Of a DNA stretch of 64,000 nt, positions 1-9,610 are shown in pieces. The stretch comes from Gracilariopsis chorda (taxonomy: Eukaryota > Rhodophyta > Florideophyceae > Gracilariales > Gracilariaceae), in assembly GCA_003194525.1 (NCBI GenBank), contig NBIV01000151.1, positions 124,001 to 188,000 on the forward strand, written 5' to 3'. The notes under the pieces are model-generated. The model did no database searches. It had not been told where the DNA came from and saw only the letters and a list, made by a program, of their open reading frames with translations. Each line of letters starts with the position of its first letter. The first letter of the stretch is position 1. The position numbers were made by a program, and so were the translations under genes.

Positions 1-738
1 TACATCCCTCTGACAATACGTTGGGCTCTAATTTGGAGACCACTTGCATGGCTTTCTATGTTGGGGGCGTAAGCGTTGGCGCGTTTAGTTAAATCTGTCA
101 TCTTGGGTTAATATCGTTGTTTACGGTACGAATTCCAATACCAAACACAAATTGCTGCCTCATATGCGTGAAAGAACGTTTAGCAAAGTACTGATTGCAG
201 CATTAAGCAATGCATTGAAAACCACACCTATTCTCGGCAGTAGAGCTAAAATATTTCGATTGATTGGGAACAGAATGCTATCCTGCACAATGGGATCGCT
301 GGCTTCCGCAATTTTCTACACAAGTGGCGTTTTAAGCGCCGCAGTTGTCTTGGTATCTACGAACAGTGTGTTTGCCGTATGTCTAGTGGCACCAAACTTA
401 GTCTTATATTACGAGCTTGTTGAGGCTAGCGCTACACTTTAGTGGCTTAATCCCGTTGTGACTGGCTTTGAAATTGAAGGGTAGTGCCGGTCTTAGGAAC
501 CACATAAAAAAAGGTTAGAGAAAATCCATAGCAGGGTAAATAGCTCAGTACGTCCTACCATGCACTATACTGAAGACCATGATTGTCTGTCTTTTAAGCC
601 AGGCTGTCGCTCTACGGCCATTCATTGGCTGGAACCTTGGAAAGCATACCGCAAAATGGAAACGAGGCGTCTTATGCGCTCCAAGAGTCATCTTGCACCA
701 CATAGTGCGATACGTTTCCACGTGGTTTACCCTGCACG

Positions 739-1371
739 CCACAGTAGCCTACCCGTTACAGTACACTGACGGGCTATTGCAGTACGATGCACATGACCGT
801 TTTACTTACGATTTTTCAGCGGTCATATGCACCAATGGCATTGCAAGTTGTACTGAACCATGGTCATGCACACCAACGATATTGCACGGTACAGTGAAGC
901 GTGCTATGCCTTTGCACTGTAGATGTAAAGACGCATTACTGTCCCAACGAGTTTCACCCCTGTACACAAGAAGAGCCACACCCATTGTTGCGTGAAATGG
1001 TGCTACATATAGCGATGCAAAGCCCGCAGACGCGAAGAGCGCTAAAACCTTGCAAACGCACAATGCTACGCGCAGTAACCCCATGCTCTACATTTTAGGT
1101 GACTAAGGACGGAAGAGTGCCTCAAGTCCCGGTGCGCAGCTCGCTCAGGAGCTGCTTGTCGAAAAGTTTGTGGGGATCTGCTCTTTTGTCTGTGAGCTTA
1201 ATTTTGATTACAAACGCCTGTAAAATCGGCAAGGCAGCCTCGAACTGGAACCATGTAAATTAATTCATGCAACAGCTCATCGTCCTTCGCAGAACGTGAC
1301 ATGTTTAAAGCATTCGAGCGCTCAAAGTACAACACATTACACGTCCCGTCACGCACAGTAGCCTACCCGTT
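739..1371. repeat. 18-bp direct repeat pair
   Basis: The string cacagtagcctacccgtt occurs near 740-757 and again at 1,354-1,371, about 600 bp apart, in otherwise unrelated surroundings. No coding or mobile-element context explains it. Confidence 0.5.
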
Positions 1372-2185
1372 GCACTTTACTAACTGAGCTTTCGGACTGC
1401 AATCCATAACACAGATTTCATGAACATCATGGATGCATTACGCACAGTTAAAACGTTGAAGGGTAGAAATTCCAAAAACGGCGTACAAAGCCCGAAACAA
1501 TTCTCAAAGTGGTGCTAAGCCCCTTAGAGCAATAATATGCACCTTTGAGAACGTCGGAACGAAATTGAGGTGTTGAGAGATATTCAAGACCAACAGTACG
1601 CCCATGCTGTGATGCATGAACATTCCGATGGTTTATTTCTCCTTAAAGCTTGGCGCGACAACGTGAGAATGGTTCTGACCCTGTCCACGGTTAGAACTCT
1701 AACGATTAAGCCTAAAGTTTAAGATGTTTTAAGCGCGGAGGGTTATTTTCATTTCCACCGACGCCATTGTCACTTCCGTTCGCTATAATGCGCTTAATGG
1801 AGCTGCAACCCGTGCTCGATGTTATGATCGACTGTAATACAGTGACATCTGACTACATGGGTAGTGCAACGCCAGCTGGACCAATTTGCCAGTGTGCCAC
1901 GTGGGTTGGATTGGGTAAGTAGTTAGTTTGCTAATTTACGTAATTATTTTCGATAGGTTGTGACACCCCGCTACTGTGGTGCGGGGCGATGCCACTAGAA
2001 CGAGTCCCAACGTATGCCACGTAACCAAATGCGCTTGAGCTTGAGCATCGCTCACTCTTAACGTGGGTACAGTGCTCCCTCACCAAGGATGGTTAAGATG
2101 AACACCTCCTGGCTAACCTTGATGCCAACTGGATTCTACAGTCAACCTCTCGGTTTAGATATTACTATTCAGGCTTTTATAAACC

Positions 2186-2662
2186 GTGTGCGCCGTACTA
2201 CCAACACATAAAAATCCCCTAAAACCGTACTACCAACACAAGAAATTCGTTATGGTAAGCACGCTTGGTTATCTTGCGTTCCTTGGGGTTTCATGCTGCC
2301 ATACCCATTTGGTTACCCAAATTCCACCATTCAGGTTGAGTTCTCGTTGCACTCCTGCCAAAGGTTTTCTAAACGTACTAACCCACTGGTACTTTACACC
2401 AGATTGGTTTAGGGGTATTTGGCAAAACAGTGGCTCTCTTCCAATGCGCCACGCCATGGAGGCAGTATCCATGCCCAATGCGACGGTCTGTGGAGATGCA
2501 CATTCAAACTGGCTTGTGTGGGTTTTAAAACAGGTTCTTGGCCCTCGAATAATGCATTTGATAGACTTAGGGTTTTGGCTCTATCTTTTAGGATGTAACG
2601 CCATTGCCTTGAAAACCGGTTACGGTACTACCACCTGGAAACGCGTAGTGCAGGTTTTCTGA
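2186..2662 (+). other. Unrecognised open frame, 158 codons
   Basis: This is an open frame with an ATG and a TGA stop. The translation is rich in Trp, Leu, Cys and His, with a hydrophobic stretch near residues 23-38 and another near 134-150, and matches no family I know. The composition is not clearly that of a folded protein and there is no recognisable promoter. A repeated string ccgtactaccaacaca lies at its 5' end. It may be spurious or a relic; no function is proposed. Confidence 0.15.
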
Positions 2663-4227
2663 AAGGGGTAGGGGACTGCATCAACTGGTCACCATGAACA
2701 AAGCGCCCAGTGCACTTCAAAGCAACTTATCTGTTATGTGCACTAATTTCGTTACTTAAGTACAGGACCCCACTTCTTGCATTGCAATGCAGATGCACGG
2801 TTTAAGTAGTATTACAGGCTTTGTGTGGTTTGCATCAGTGGGGTTGTGGCGTATACTGAATAAGGCTGATATTTCCAGACCTCAGTCCACGATGTACGGG
2901 TGCGTGAAATGCCACTCGCTACCTGCGGGGGTCGTACCGCCGAAAGCTTCTTTAACCATGAAAAATACTTTAGCAGTCTCACTCCACAAACTTCCGTAAC
3001 GTATAGACAACTACCGTTCCACGCCATTTCTGGTGCAATCAATCATCGCAACATCGAAAACTATTTGCAAACATTGAAAACATCGCAGGATTACGTCAAG
3101 CAAATTTTACCCCACCTAGAACAACGTAAGCAATCTCTCCTCAATCAATTGCTTTTGCTGATAGCCATTTTCTCTCAGTAAAGCCTCCTAAACAGTTATT
3201 ACGCGAACGGAGATATTATTTACTTACTAATGGAAAGTGCTTGTGTGTGTTTTAAGCCAGTGGAAAGTTCAAAGCGGATGTTAGCACTACTGCACTTTCG
3301 TAGAAGAGTCTGTTTCCGTGATTTAGCATTACGGCGAAAAAAACTATTAAGTGGGGTATAAATGCGGTTTGTTCTTGCATAGCACTGTACAAGAAGTACA
3401 ATGAAGACTGAGGCACCCATAACATACCTTTCTAGTTCTCACTACACCTCAGTTTTAGACCACAACCGCCCAAGCACTGCATTCACTAGTAGATCCGTGC
3501 AAAGCTTGTACTCAAGAATTCTGTAAAATTCCCTACACTAAATACTCTTCTGCCTTTTTTTACGTTTTGCCTTTAGTACAGGAAGACAGAGTAGACGTTT
3601 CGATTAGGGGGTCGAAGGGGTGAGTTGCAGCGCAAACATATTCCCAATTTCCACCTCCACTTCCGCAAGTGTTTTTGTACTCTGACAGCTTAACTATACT
3701 GGGCTTTTAAGTACGCGACATTCGCACAGCGGTTGCAGTAAGGCGTTTAAAAACGCTTTTGTGGTCTCGTTCAGAACGGTCCGGGGATGTTACATTCTCC
3801 CAGAGTCCCACCGTGTCACTCGCAGCATTGAAATGCATCCAACACTCTACTTATAATCCAGGGGCTTCTTAAAATCCTGCCCCAAATAAAATGACACTCT
3901 CTACCATATGTCTTTCCAAAGGCATCCCCAAAGACGATCCAGAGGGTTTCATATGGCGCTAGAGTCCTGAAAGTATTACGAAAGTAATGGATGAAGAAGG
4001 CCATACGTCGTTCGATGATGAAATGATGTTCTTCGCGCGCTATGGTATTCAGTTATCATTACAGGCACTGAAAGAAGTGTACGTGATTGGAATGATGTGG
4101 GATGTTGGTTTACTATTTGGAGAGAGTCCCTGGAACTCCCTGACTAACCATTGCAAGGTATCACTGTACGCTAATAGGAGAAAAAGATGACAAACCCTCA
4201 AGTGCGTGCAGGAGAACTATTAAGGAA

Positions 4228-5184
4228 ATGCTTCAGTATAACGTGGGTGCTATTCCCACAGGCTACAGTGATAGGCATTGGAGCTTGTGTGTTGTTGCTA
4301 GTCTTTCCGACGTGAAACGCCGATTTAGTTGGGACACTGCTTCAAGAAATGAAAAAGCTATGCGGAGCTGCATTATTTGGCTGTATAGCATACAGGGAAG
4401 CCCGCACTGGAAGCTGCATCAGAACATAAACTTCCTACTTGCTGTGGCTGTGGATATGGGTGGTGTCACTAGGTCTGTACTGCCCAAAAACATTCAGTCT
4501 GCTTCTGGACAGTGGGTTTTGCAGGATGGAATTGATTATGGTAGGCATGTCGTTAACAACAGTCAGCTGTTTGCCGTGTTTCCATCATCATTCTGTACGA
4601 AGTGGAACAGCGCTTTGGCATGGGAAGTGCGAGACAAGTTAGAAGACCCTGTTACTGTGATGAGGGAACGATGCAAGGAGGTATACATGTAATGCAAGGA
4701 GAAGTACGAGGGTTTTTTGGGCAAAGATTCAGTATCATTACGAAGAATACTCGCCAATAAGCAGAGAACCGTTAAACACGTGAATGGTAAGAAAAAGCAG
4801 GAAGACAAAACGCCTCATGCTCAAGTCCTACATCTCTCCATTCAAAGCTCAGAGCCACTCTGCGTCACGTATAGCTTCATATAAAATGTCATATGGGTTG
4901 AGCCCGCAAATGATTGTTATAGCTGTCCACAACATGTGGCAGAGGTTCAAGTGGGTTTATAGGGTTTGACACAGCGAAGAAGCTTGTTGAATAGTATGCA
5001 TTCTGTCCATAGCTCTCATACATCACTTTCTGTGGATGACAAGAAAGTGGTTTATAGGTGCCTTTACAACAGCTTCGTACAGAAAGACTGTTGTACACGT
5101 GTAGCCCACTGTTCTAACCCGCGCCTGATAATCGTCAGTGTTCTCGGAATGCTAGATAGAGGTGCTAGATCGCAAGTTTCTTAG
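4228..5184 (+). pseudogene. Unrecognised decayed reading frame
   Basis: Frame 1 reads in a protein-like way for about 950 bp: an open run of 154 codons from 4,228, then after a TAA at 4,690 a Lys/Arg-rich stretch, and further open pieces to 5,184. The amino-acid mix looks more protein-like than the flanks (GYSDRHWSLCVVASLSDVK near residues 12-30, VDMGGVTRSVLPKN near 72-85). I cannot assign a family. A decayed gene or an unknown mobile-element gene are both possible. Confidence 0.25.
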
Positions 5185-5367
5185 GCAAAAGCTCAAAGAT
5201 ACTACGAAAATGATAGATTATGCTAGTTTCTGGCGCTTGCCAAGTAAAAAACCATTTTTTTGGAATTCACACTTCCATATCTTACAGAGCCTTGCCTCAC
5301 CTGCACTGCGCATCGCTAGTTTCAAGTTTGGAGCAAGTTCATTCTCCACTAAAATCTAGGTACAGAT

Positions 5368-5410
5368 CTCGAAATGGCGCAGGCCGCTGCGCGGCCAGCG
5401 CCATTTCGAG
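5368..5410. repeat. 43-bp hairpin (inverted repeat)
   Basis: CTCGAAATGGCGC (5,368-5,380) pairs with GCGCCATTTCGAG (5,398-5,410). Inside them GGCCGC and GCGGCC pair around a TGC loop, with a single A/A mismatch. The stem is therefore 13+6 bp. It lies about 270 bp beyond the 3' end of the glycine-rich gene, where an obviously different sequence style begins. It could be a transcription-end structure, a small foldback insertion, or the left boundary of the accessory cluster. Confidence 0.85.
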
Positions 5411-5683
5411 CACCCAACCAAAACTAACATTTTTATTTCCATCTTTTGAATTTCACACTTCATACTGCCCTAGTTTGACTTCCAACTCATCTTCAGGAAC
5501 TCATCTGGGCAGCTCTCTCCGTTCTCACACACCCGACGCACCGCACATCAGATTCCAATACCACCCATTCCGTCGTCCTAACAGCCTCAACGATACTCCT
5601 AAACATCACTAGCCTTCTTGTCCCTCTTCCCTCTTTCCATGCCTCCTCTTCAACCGACTCTTAACCTCCAATCCTTCTTCGTC

Positions 5684-6295
5684 CTACTCCTCCAACCTCC
5701 TTTTGACGACCCCTCTACCTCTAGGAGTAACTGGAGACCCATTCCGGACAGCACCTCCCACCACACCTTCCCCTCCACCTCCGTATATCTTGTTCCGCAT
5801 ATCCACGACTAGATGCATAGCCCTGTCCACCGGGAAAAGCCGCTTCTCTAACTTCAAAATCCGTCCTCGCAACTCCTCATTCTCCTTCCACAGCCTCCCC
5901 AGCTCCTCTCCCACATACGCCACAACCCCATCGACGTGCTGCTCTGCCCACACCCCAGCCTCCCTCACCCTCCAGCGCAACTCAGCCACAGCTCCCATCG
6001 GCACTCCTTCCTCCGACGCACTCAGAACCATGCCTCCCAACTCCACGACAACCTCCTCAATACACTCATCCAAACGCTCCTTAAGCACTCCCCCAGCGCT
6101 CCTCAATAGTTCCTTCACATCGCGGTAGAACCCATCCATTCGTCTCCCTCCACCTCCCCCTACCCCTCCTCCTCGACCACCCTCGCCCGCACCTCCCTCC
6201 CCACCATCTCCTCCCATCATCGTCCCAACCCCAAGCTCACTGACCGAGAATTGCAAATAGTAGTCATGGTGCGTGTGGATGTTCTCAAATGACAT
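5684..6295 (-). CDS. Hypothetical Gly-rich coiled-coil protein
   Basis: An intact 203-codon frame with an ATG at 6,295. After about 27 residues comes a nearly pure Gly/Glu/Arg low-complexity stretch (residues 28-52). A predicted helical region follows with heptad-like spacing (residues 55-150, including KENEELRGRILKLEKRL), ending in a basic tail (VVKRRLEE). I recognise no enzyme motif. It is transcribed in the same direction as the dioxygenase-like gene upstream and may be a structural or scaffold protein of the same cluster. Codon use is GC-rich like its neighbours. The start is supported by the repeat-rich, AT-richer leader just upstream. Confidence 0.55.
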   Translation of the reverse strand: MSFENIHTHHDYYLQFSVSELGVGTMMGGDGGEGGAGEGGRGGGVGGGGGRRMDGFYRDVKELLRSAGGVLKERLDECIEEVVVELGGMVLSASEEGVPMGAVAELRWRVREAGVWAEQHVDGVVAYVGEELGRLWKENEELRGRILKLEKRLFPVDRAMHLVVDMRNKIYGGGGEGVVGGAVRNGSPVTPRGRGVVKRRLEE

Positions 6296-6296
6296 G

Positions 6297-6362
6297 AATC
6301 TTCAAGAGTCGTGAATGAATGTTCAAGAGTCGTGAATGAATTTTCAAAAGTCGATAATGAAT
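6297..6362. repeat. About 21-bp tandem repeat, three copies
   Basis: A unit close to gaatgttcaagagtcgtgaat is repeated about three times directly upstream of the glycine-rich gene's ATG, with a few substitutions in each copy. It lies in the leader or promoter region of that gene. Confidence 0.7.
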
Positions 6363-6484
6363 GCCCCACCTCTTCACTTGAACCAACTTTGTCACTGCTT
6401 AAATGCACAGCTTATAATCTTCTCATTTGCTCACCCCTTGTCCTTCCCAACACACAAACCAATATTTTGAACCTCTACACGATA

Positions 6485-6835
6485 ATGCCTTCACCCTCTT
6501 CACTCTTCTTCATACATCAAGCACGCCACAATGCATTCATGTATGAAAAGAACCAGTACTTTCTATATCAACAGAATGGACAATCGCGGTATTTGGCTAT
6601 AACAACGGGATCCTTCACACCCATACAATCACGTTCAATTCTCGTACATAATCCCATACTCAATTTTACATCCATTCGTGTTTCATATGAGCTGCCCCTT
6701 CATTCTCCCCTCCAATACACCCATCCCAAGTTTCTTCTCATACTTGTAGACCTTTCTTTATGGAATATAACAAAGCGAAATCTTGGTAGACATCATCCCT
6801 TCATTATTACGCATCATTCGAATGAAGCCGCATAA
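6485..6835 (+). CDS. Small hypothetical ORF
   Basis: This open frame of about 116 codons starts at the ATG at 6,485 (the frame stays open upstream to 6,311). It lies between two minus-strand genes. The translation (MPSPSSLFFIHQARHNAFMY...) has no motif I recognise and no signal peptide or membrane span I would trust. It may be a small gene of the cluster or just the 5' region of the divergent glycine-rich gene. Support is only its length and isolation. Confidence 0.25.
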   Translation: MPSPSSLFFIHQARHNAFMYEKNQYFLYQQNGQSRYLAITTGSFTPIQSRSILVHNPILNFTSIRVSYELPLHSPLQYTHPKFLLILVDLSLWNITKRNLGRHHPFIITHHSNEAA

Positions 6836-6974
6836 AAAGTAATCCCCATCGTAGTAAACCTCTCCCATTCACTATAAACATTCACTATAAAGATCAAAAA
6901 GCAATCATCAGATTCAACAAACGTATATCACTAGTTTACCTATCATTATCAATCGCTTTCATTGTCCTCACCTA

Positions 6975-8071
6975 TCAGACCCTCTGCTCCTTTAGGAACC
7001 ATTTCACCTCATCGTCATCCTCCTGTTCATAATCTCCATCAGTGTTCGTTTTTTCGGCTGGTTTCAGTATATCTTCATCATCCTCCTCATCCGACGGGTT
7101 CTCACCTTCGGCTTCTTGCATAACTACATCTCTATCGTCAGCTTCATCTCCCCGCTCCTCTTCCCCTCCTCCCACCTTACATAAATCGCCATGGTCCTCT
7201 TCATCATTAAAAAAGGGAGGGCGGAAACCGCTTTGCCTCTGCACCGCATCCGGGAGATTGTATACCTCAGGTACAAAGTACATATGGTATCGCATGCAAT
7301 AGCCTTTCGCTATTGCATCATTGTACCCAGCCCCAGCATGAAATACATCCCCTCTTCCAATGAACACAGAAAACTGTAGAACTCTGAACTTCCGAACCAT
7401 CATAGAAGCCGAAAGCTCTTTCAAGGTACCCCGTGTCATTGTTAGAGTATGTGACCGTTCACAAACCCAAATCATGACCGCATCCGGTCCCGATGCCATT
7501 GCAAAATACCCCGGGTTCACATTTCTCATCCTGTCATTCTCCGTCAAACCCCTGAAATCCGTGTGTAGCACATGCCTCGGACAATTCTCTCCAGTACAAA
7601 GGATACGGCCACCCGTGTGAAAGGCATACATCGTTCCATCTTCAGACAAACCGAGAGCCGCTGCAATCTGACCGAGCCTTGCATCCAACATGGCTCTCTT
7701 TCGAGCAAGAACCGCACCGTTTTCAAGCTCCTCAATTCTGTCCGCAATCCCTCGTTTGGTTGTGATGAAACGCCCCACTGCCTTGATACCATTCTTAACA
7801 TCCTTTACCCCTCCTCCATTGATGATGATACTCCAGAAAACACGATTCGCTTCGTTCGTGAGATCCGGTTGCGAAACAAATCGCGTTCGAAGAAGTCCAT
7901 CAGTTCTCCTATCACAACTTCGTCTATTTGCAGTCCCCTCTTCGAAGCCTCACTTGCCATGCGTTCATCTGTCCCGAAATTCTCCAGGACACAAAACCCT
8001 CTCTCCTACAGCTCCACTCTCTTCTTCGCAAAGTAAACACGAGCCAAGTCCTCTCTCTCAAAAGCGGCCAT
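6975..8071 (-). pseudogene. 2OG-Fe(II) dioxygenase-like protein
   Basis: Read from the ATG at 8,071, the frame gives FEREDLARVYFAKKRVEL, then a TAG near 8,010, then ERGFCVLENF, and continues to about 7,870. After a one-base frame change it stays open to the TGA at 6,975. The later part carries the facial triad of 2-oxoglutarate/Fe(II) oxygenases: HTD (in RHVLHTDFRGL), a distal His in GRGDVFHAGAGYND, and an Arg 14 residues on (MRYHMYF), the usual 2OG-binding position. The C-terminus is acidic. The substrate is unknown; the family includes nucleic-acid and protein demethylases and hydroxylases. Its start overlaps the 3' part of the upstream minus-strand gene, so the two may once have been one fused protein. 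The stop and frame change suggest decay. Confidence 0.65.
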
Positions 8072-9276
8072 CCATAACGTTTCTCTTCATTCGATGCCGT
8101 TCCTGATGACGGCATCTTCACGCCCAGCACTGCACGTGTCGTAGTACCCATCTCTTTGTGCATGTTGCGCGACGCACGCCAGTACACAGCATGATAAACC
8201 ATTCGGAATTCCTCAGGTGATAGGCACTCCACCCGATGGTGCTTCCTCAGATTTATCCTCTGCATCCATGGATGGGAATGCTTCACTGCATTTCCGCTTG
8301 CAAGCCACTCACTCGGCAACGAGTATACCAGGTCCACCCAAGACATGTCCGCTCCCATAGCCAGCTCTCCTGACGTATTTAAGCCAGCTGGAAGCTTGTC
8401 AGGATTCTTATCGTCAAAACTGCCTGCGGTTTGCTGCTCCTCTGCCTCGTCTTCCTCATCATCCTCAAAGTCCTCCTGAGCTTCATCGTCGCTTGACCTG
8501 AGCACAATGATCTCCTGTGCTGTCAACCACCTCTTCAAATCTCTCCTTTCCATACTACGCAGCACCTCCACCACCTCCTGCGAGATACCAAAGCCAGGTC
8601 GCTTCACAACAGGTGCAGTCGGCCTACGATTCGATCGCCTCTGCCTCTTCACCAGTGGCTCAAAATCAACTGACTCTTCATCTTCATCTTCGTCCAGGAC
8701 CTCCACTTTACGCTTCTTTGAGATTTTCTTACTTCTTCGAGGCTCTTGGTCATCGTTTGAAGGCTCCTGAGCAGCTTCCTCATTCAGATCAAGCAACTCA
8801 ATCACGTCCACATCGGCCGCAGAGGGGGGAGCAGCAGTAGCATCCTGTCCCTGCATGCCCGACAAAGCGCTGGACAACGTCCTACGAACCTCTGTCACCT
8901 TATCACTCACTCTGGACTCCAGTGAACTGCGTTTCTCTTTCGTATACCACTTTCCCAGACGAGATATGATATACTTTGACACAGTCTTGTCATAATCGCC
9001 GATGGTAACCGTGGTATTCATCACTTCCTGTACATTCTTTTTCTCCTTCATGGAACTCCCCAGCTCACTGCAAATGTCATACGTTCTAGAAGCGCAGTCG
9101 AAGACGTACTTTCGGAAATCCCCAAACGGTCCCATCTTCACAGTGGCCGCCGACCTCACTCGAACATGCGCCTCTAGACATTGGATAGTAAAACGAAACT
9201 TATCCCCTGACATTCCAAGCAGAATAGCGCTTGCGTTTTCTTGGCACCCGCTGACGTCGAATGCTCCCGTGATCAC
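7924..9276 (-). CDS. Nuclear-type acidic/basic hypothetical protein
   Basis: An open frame of 450 codons. No ATG lies at its far end; the first ATG in frame is about 21 codons in (near 9,213), which fits a TATA box at 9,309-9,318. The N-terminal ~150 residues look globular. A linker then holds two probable nuclear localisation signals (RRSKKISKKRKVEV and VKRQRRSNRRP), separated by a Glu/Asp run, and a second acidic block (EDFEDDEEDEAEEQQ). The region around HSHPWMQRINLRKHHRVECL looks globular again. The last ~50 codons overlap the dioxygenase frame and are Arg/Trp-rich, so the true end may be near 8,070, possibly by fusion with that frame. No family is recognised; a chromatin-associated role is inferred only from composition and neighbours. 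Confidence 0.55.
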   Translation of the reverse strand: MITGAFDVSGCQENASAILLGMSGDKFRFTIQCLEAHVRVRSAATVKMGPFGDFRKYVFDCASRTYDICSELGSSMKEKKNVQEVMNTTVTIGDYDKTVSKYIISRLGKWYTKEKRSSLESRVSDKVTEVRRTLSSALSGMQGQDATAAPPSAADVDVIELLDLNEEAAQEPSNDDQEPRRSKKISKKRKVEVLDEDEDEESVDFEPLVKRQRRSNRRPTAPVVKRPGFGISQEVVEVLRSMERRDLKRWLTAQEIIVLRSSDDEAQEDFEDDEEDEAEEQQTAGSFDDKNPDKLPAGLNTSGELAMGADMSWVDLVYSLPSEWLASGNAVKHSHPWMQRINLRKHHRVECLSPEEFRMVYHAVYWRASRNMHKEMGTTTRAVLGVKMPSSGTASNEEKRYGWPLLRERTWLVFTLRRREWSCRREGFVSWRISGQMNAWQVRLRRGDCK

Positions 9277-9308
9277 GTATGCTTGGTTCCAAAGAGATGG
9301 ACGTAAGC

Positions 9309-9318
9309 ACTATATATA
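9309..9318 (-). promoter_or_regulatory. TATA-like element CTATATATAG
   Basis: This perfect 10-bp palindrome lies about 95 bp upstream of the first usable ATG (near 9,213) of the minus-strand gene, a plausible TATA position for a start site near 9,280. Being palindromic it could work in either direction. Confidence 0.5.
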
Positions 9319-9421
9319 GTTTTCAAAACGTTTCATGACATCCATTGTCGTCAACGTAGCATCCCTGCAATTCCCCTCCCAATTACTTGCATTTCAAAAA
9401 GAATTTGATTATTTTTTGGTC

Positions 9422-9561
9422 GAGGTCCGTGGTCCGAGGTGTCGTGGTGCTCCATCGCGAACACGATGGAGCACCAGGACGCGAAATTTTAATTAAAATT
9501 CATGCCTGGCGCTCCATCGTAATCGCGATGGAGCACCATGACACCTCGGACCACGGACCTC
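9422..9561. repeat. 140-bp nested palindrome in divergent promoter
   Basis: The outer arms 9,422-9,460 and 9,523-9,561 are reverse complements over 39 bp with one mismatch. An inner pair (ACGATGGAGCACCAGG near 9,463 and CCTGGCGCTCCATCGT near 9,505) matches with one mismatch, and the centre is the palindrome AATTTTAATTAAAATT. Each arm also folds on itself (TGGTGCTCCATCG with CGATGGAGCACCA). The structure sits between two divergent genes, 50 bp before the methyltransferase ATG. It could be a paired operator, a replication or recombination site, or a foldback insertion. Confidence 0.95.
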
Positions 9562-9610
9562 AACCCAAAACGAAGAGAAGCATAATCCGAAGGAAACGGG
9601 TTCATTCAAG

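Larger units (their letters stand above)
1..5360. other. Region without a recognised gene
   Basis: I found no protein family, RNA gene or mobile element here on either strand. Two open stretches (2,186-2,662 and 4,228-5,184) are listed separately because they are longer than the background, but neither carries a motif I know. Base composition is near 46-48 percent GC with no long low-complexity tract. An 18-bp direct repeat (739-757 and 1,354-1,371) and a 16-bp repeat around 2,191 and 2,226 are the only internal repeats I noticed. Confidence 0.6.

Noticed and set aside
5700-6130. Plus-strand Pro/Thr-rich frame opposite the glycine-rich gene
   Set aside because: It mirrors the codon bias of the minus-strand gene; the minus strand has the ATG and the coiled coil.
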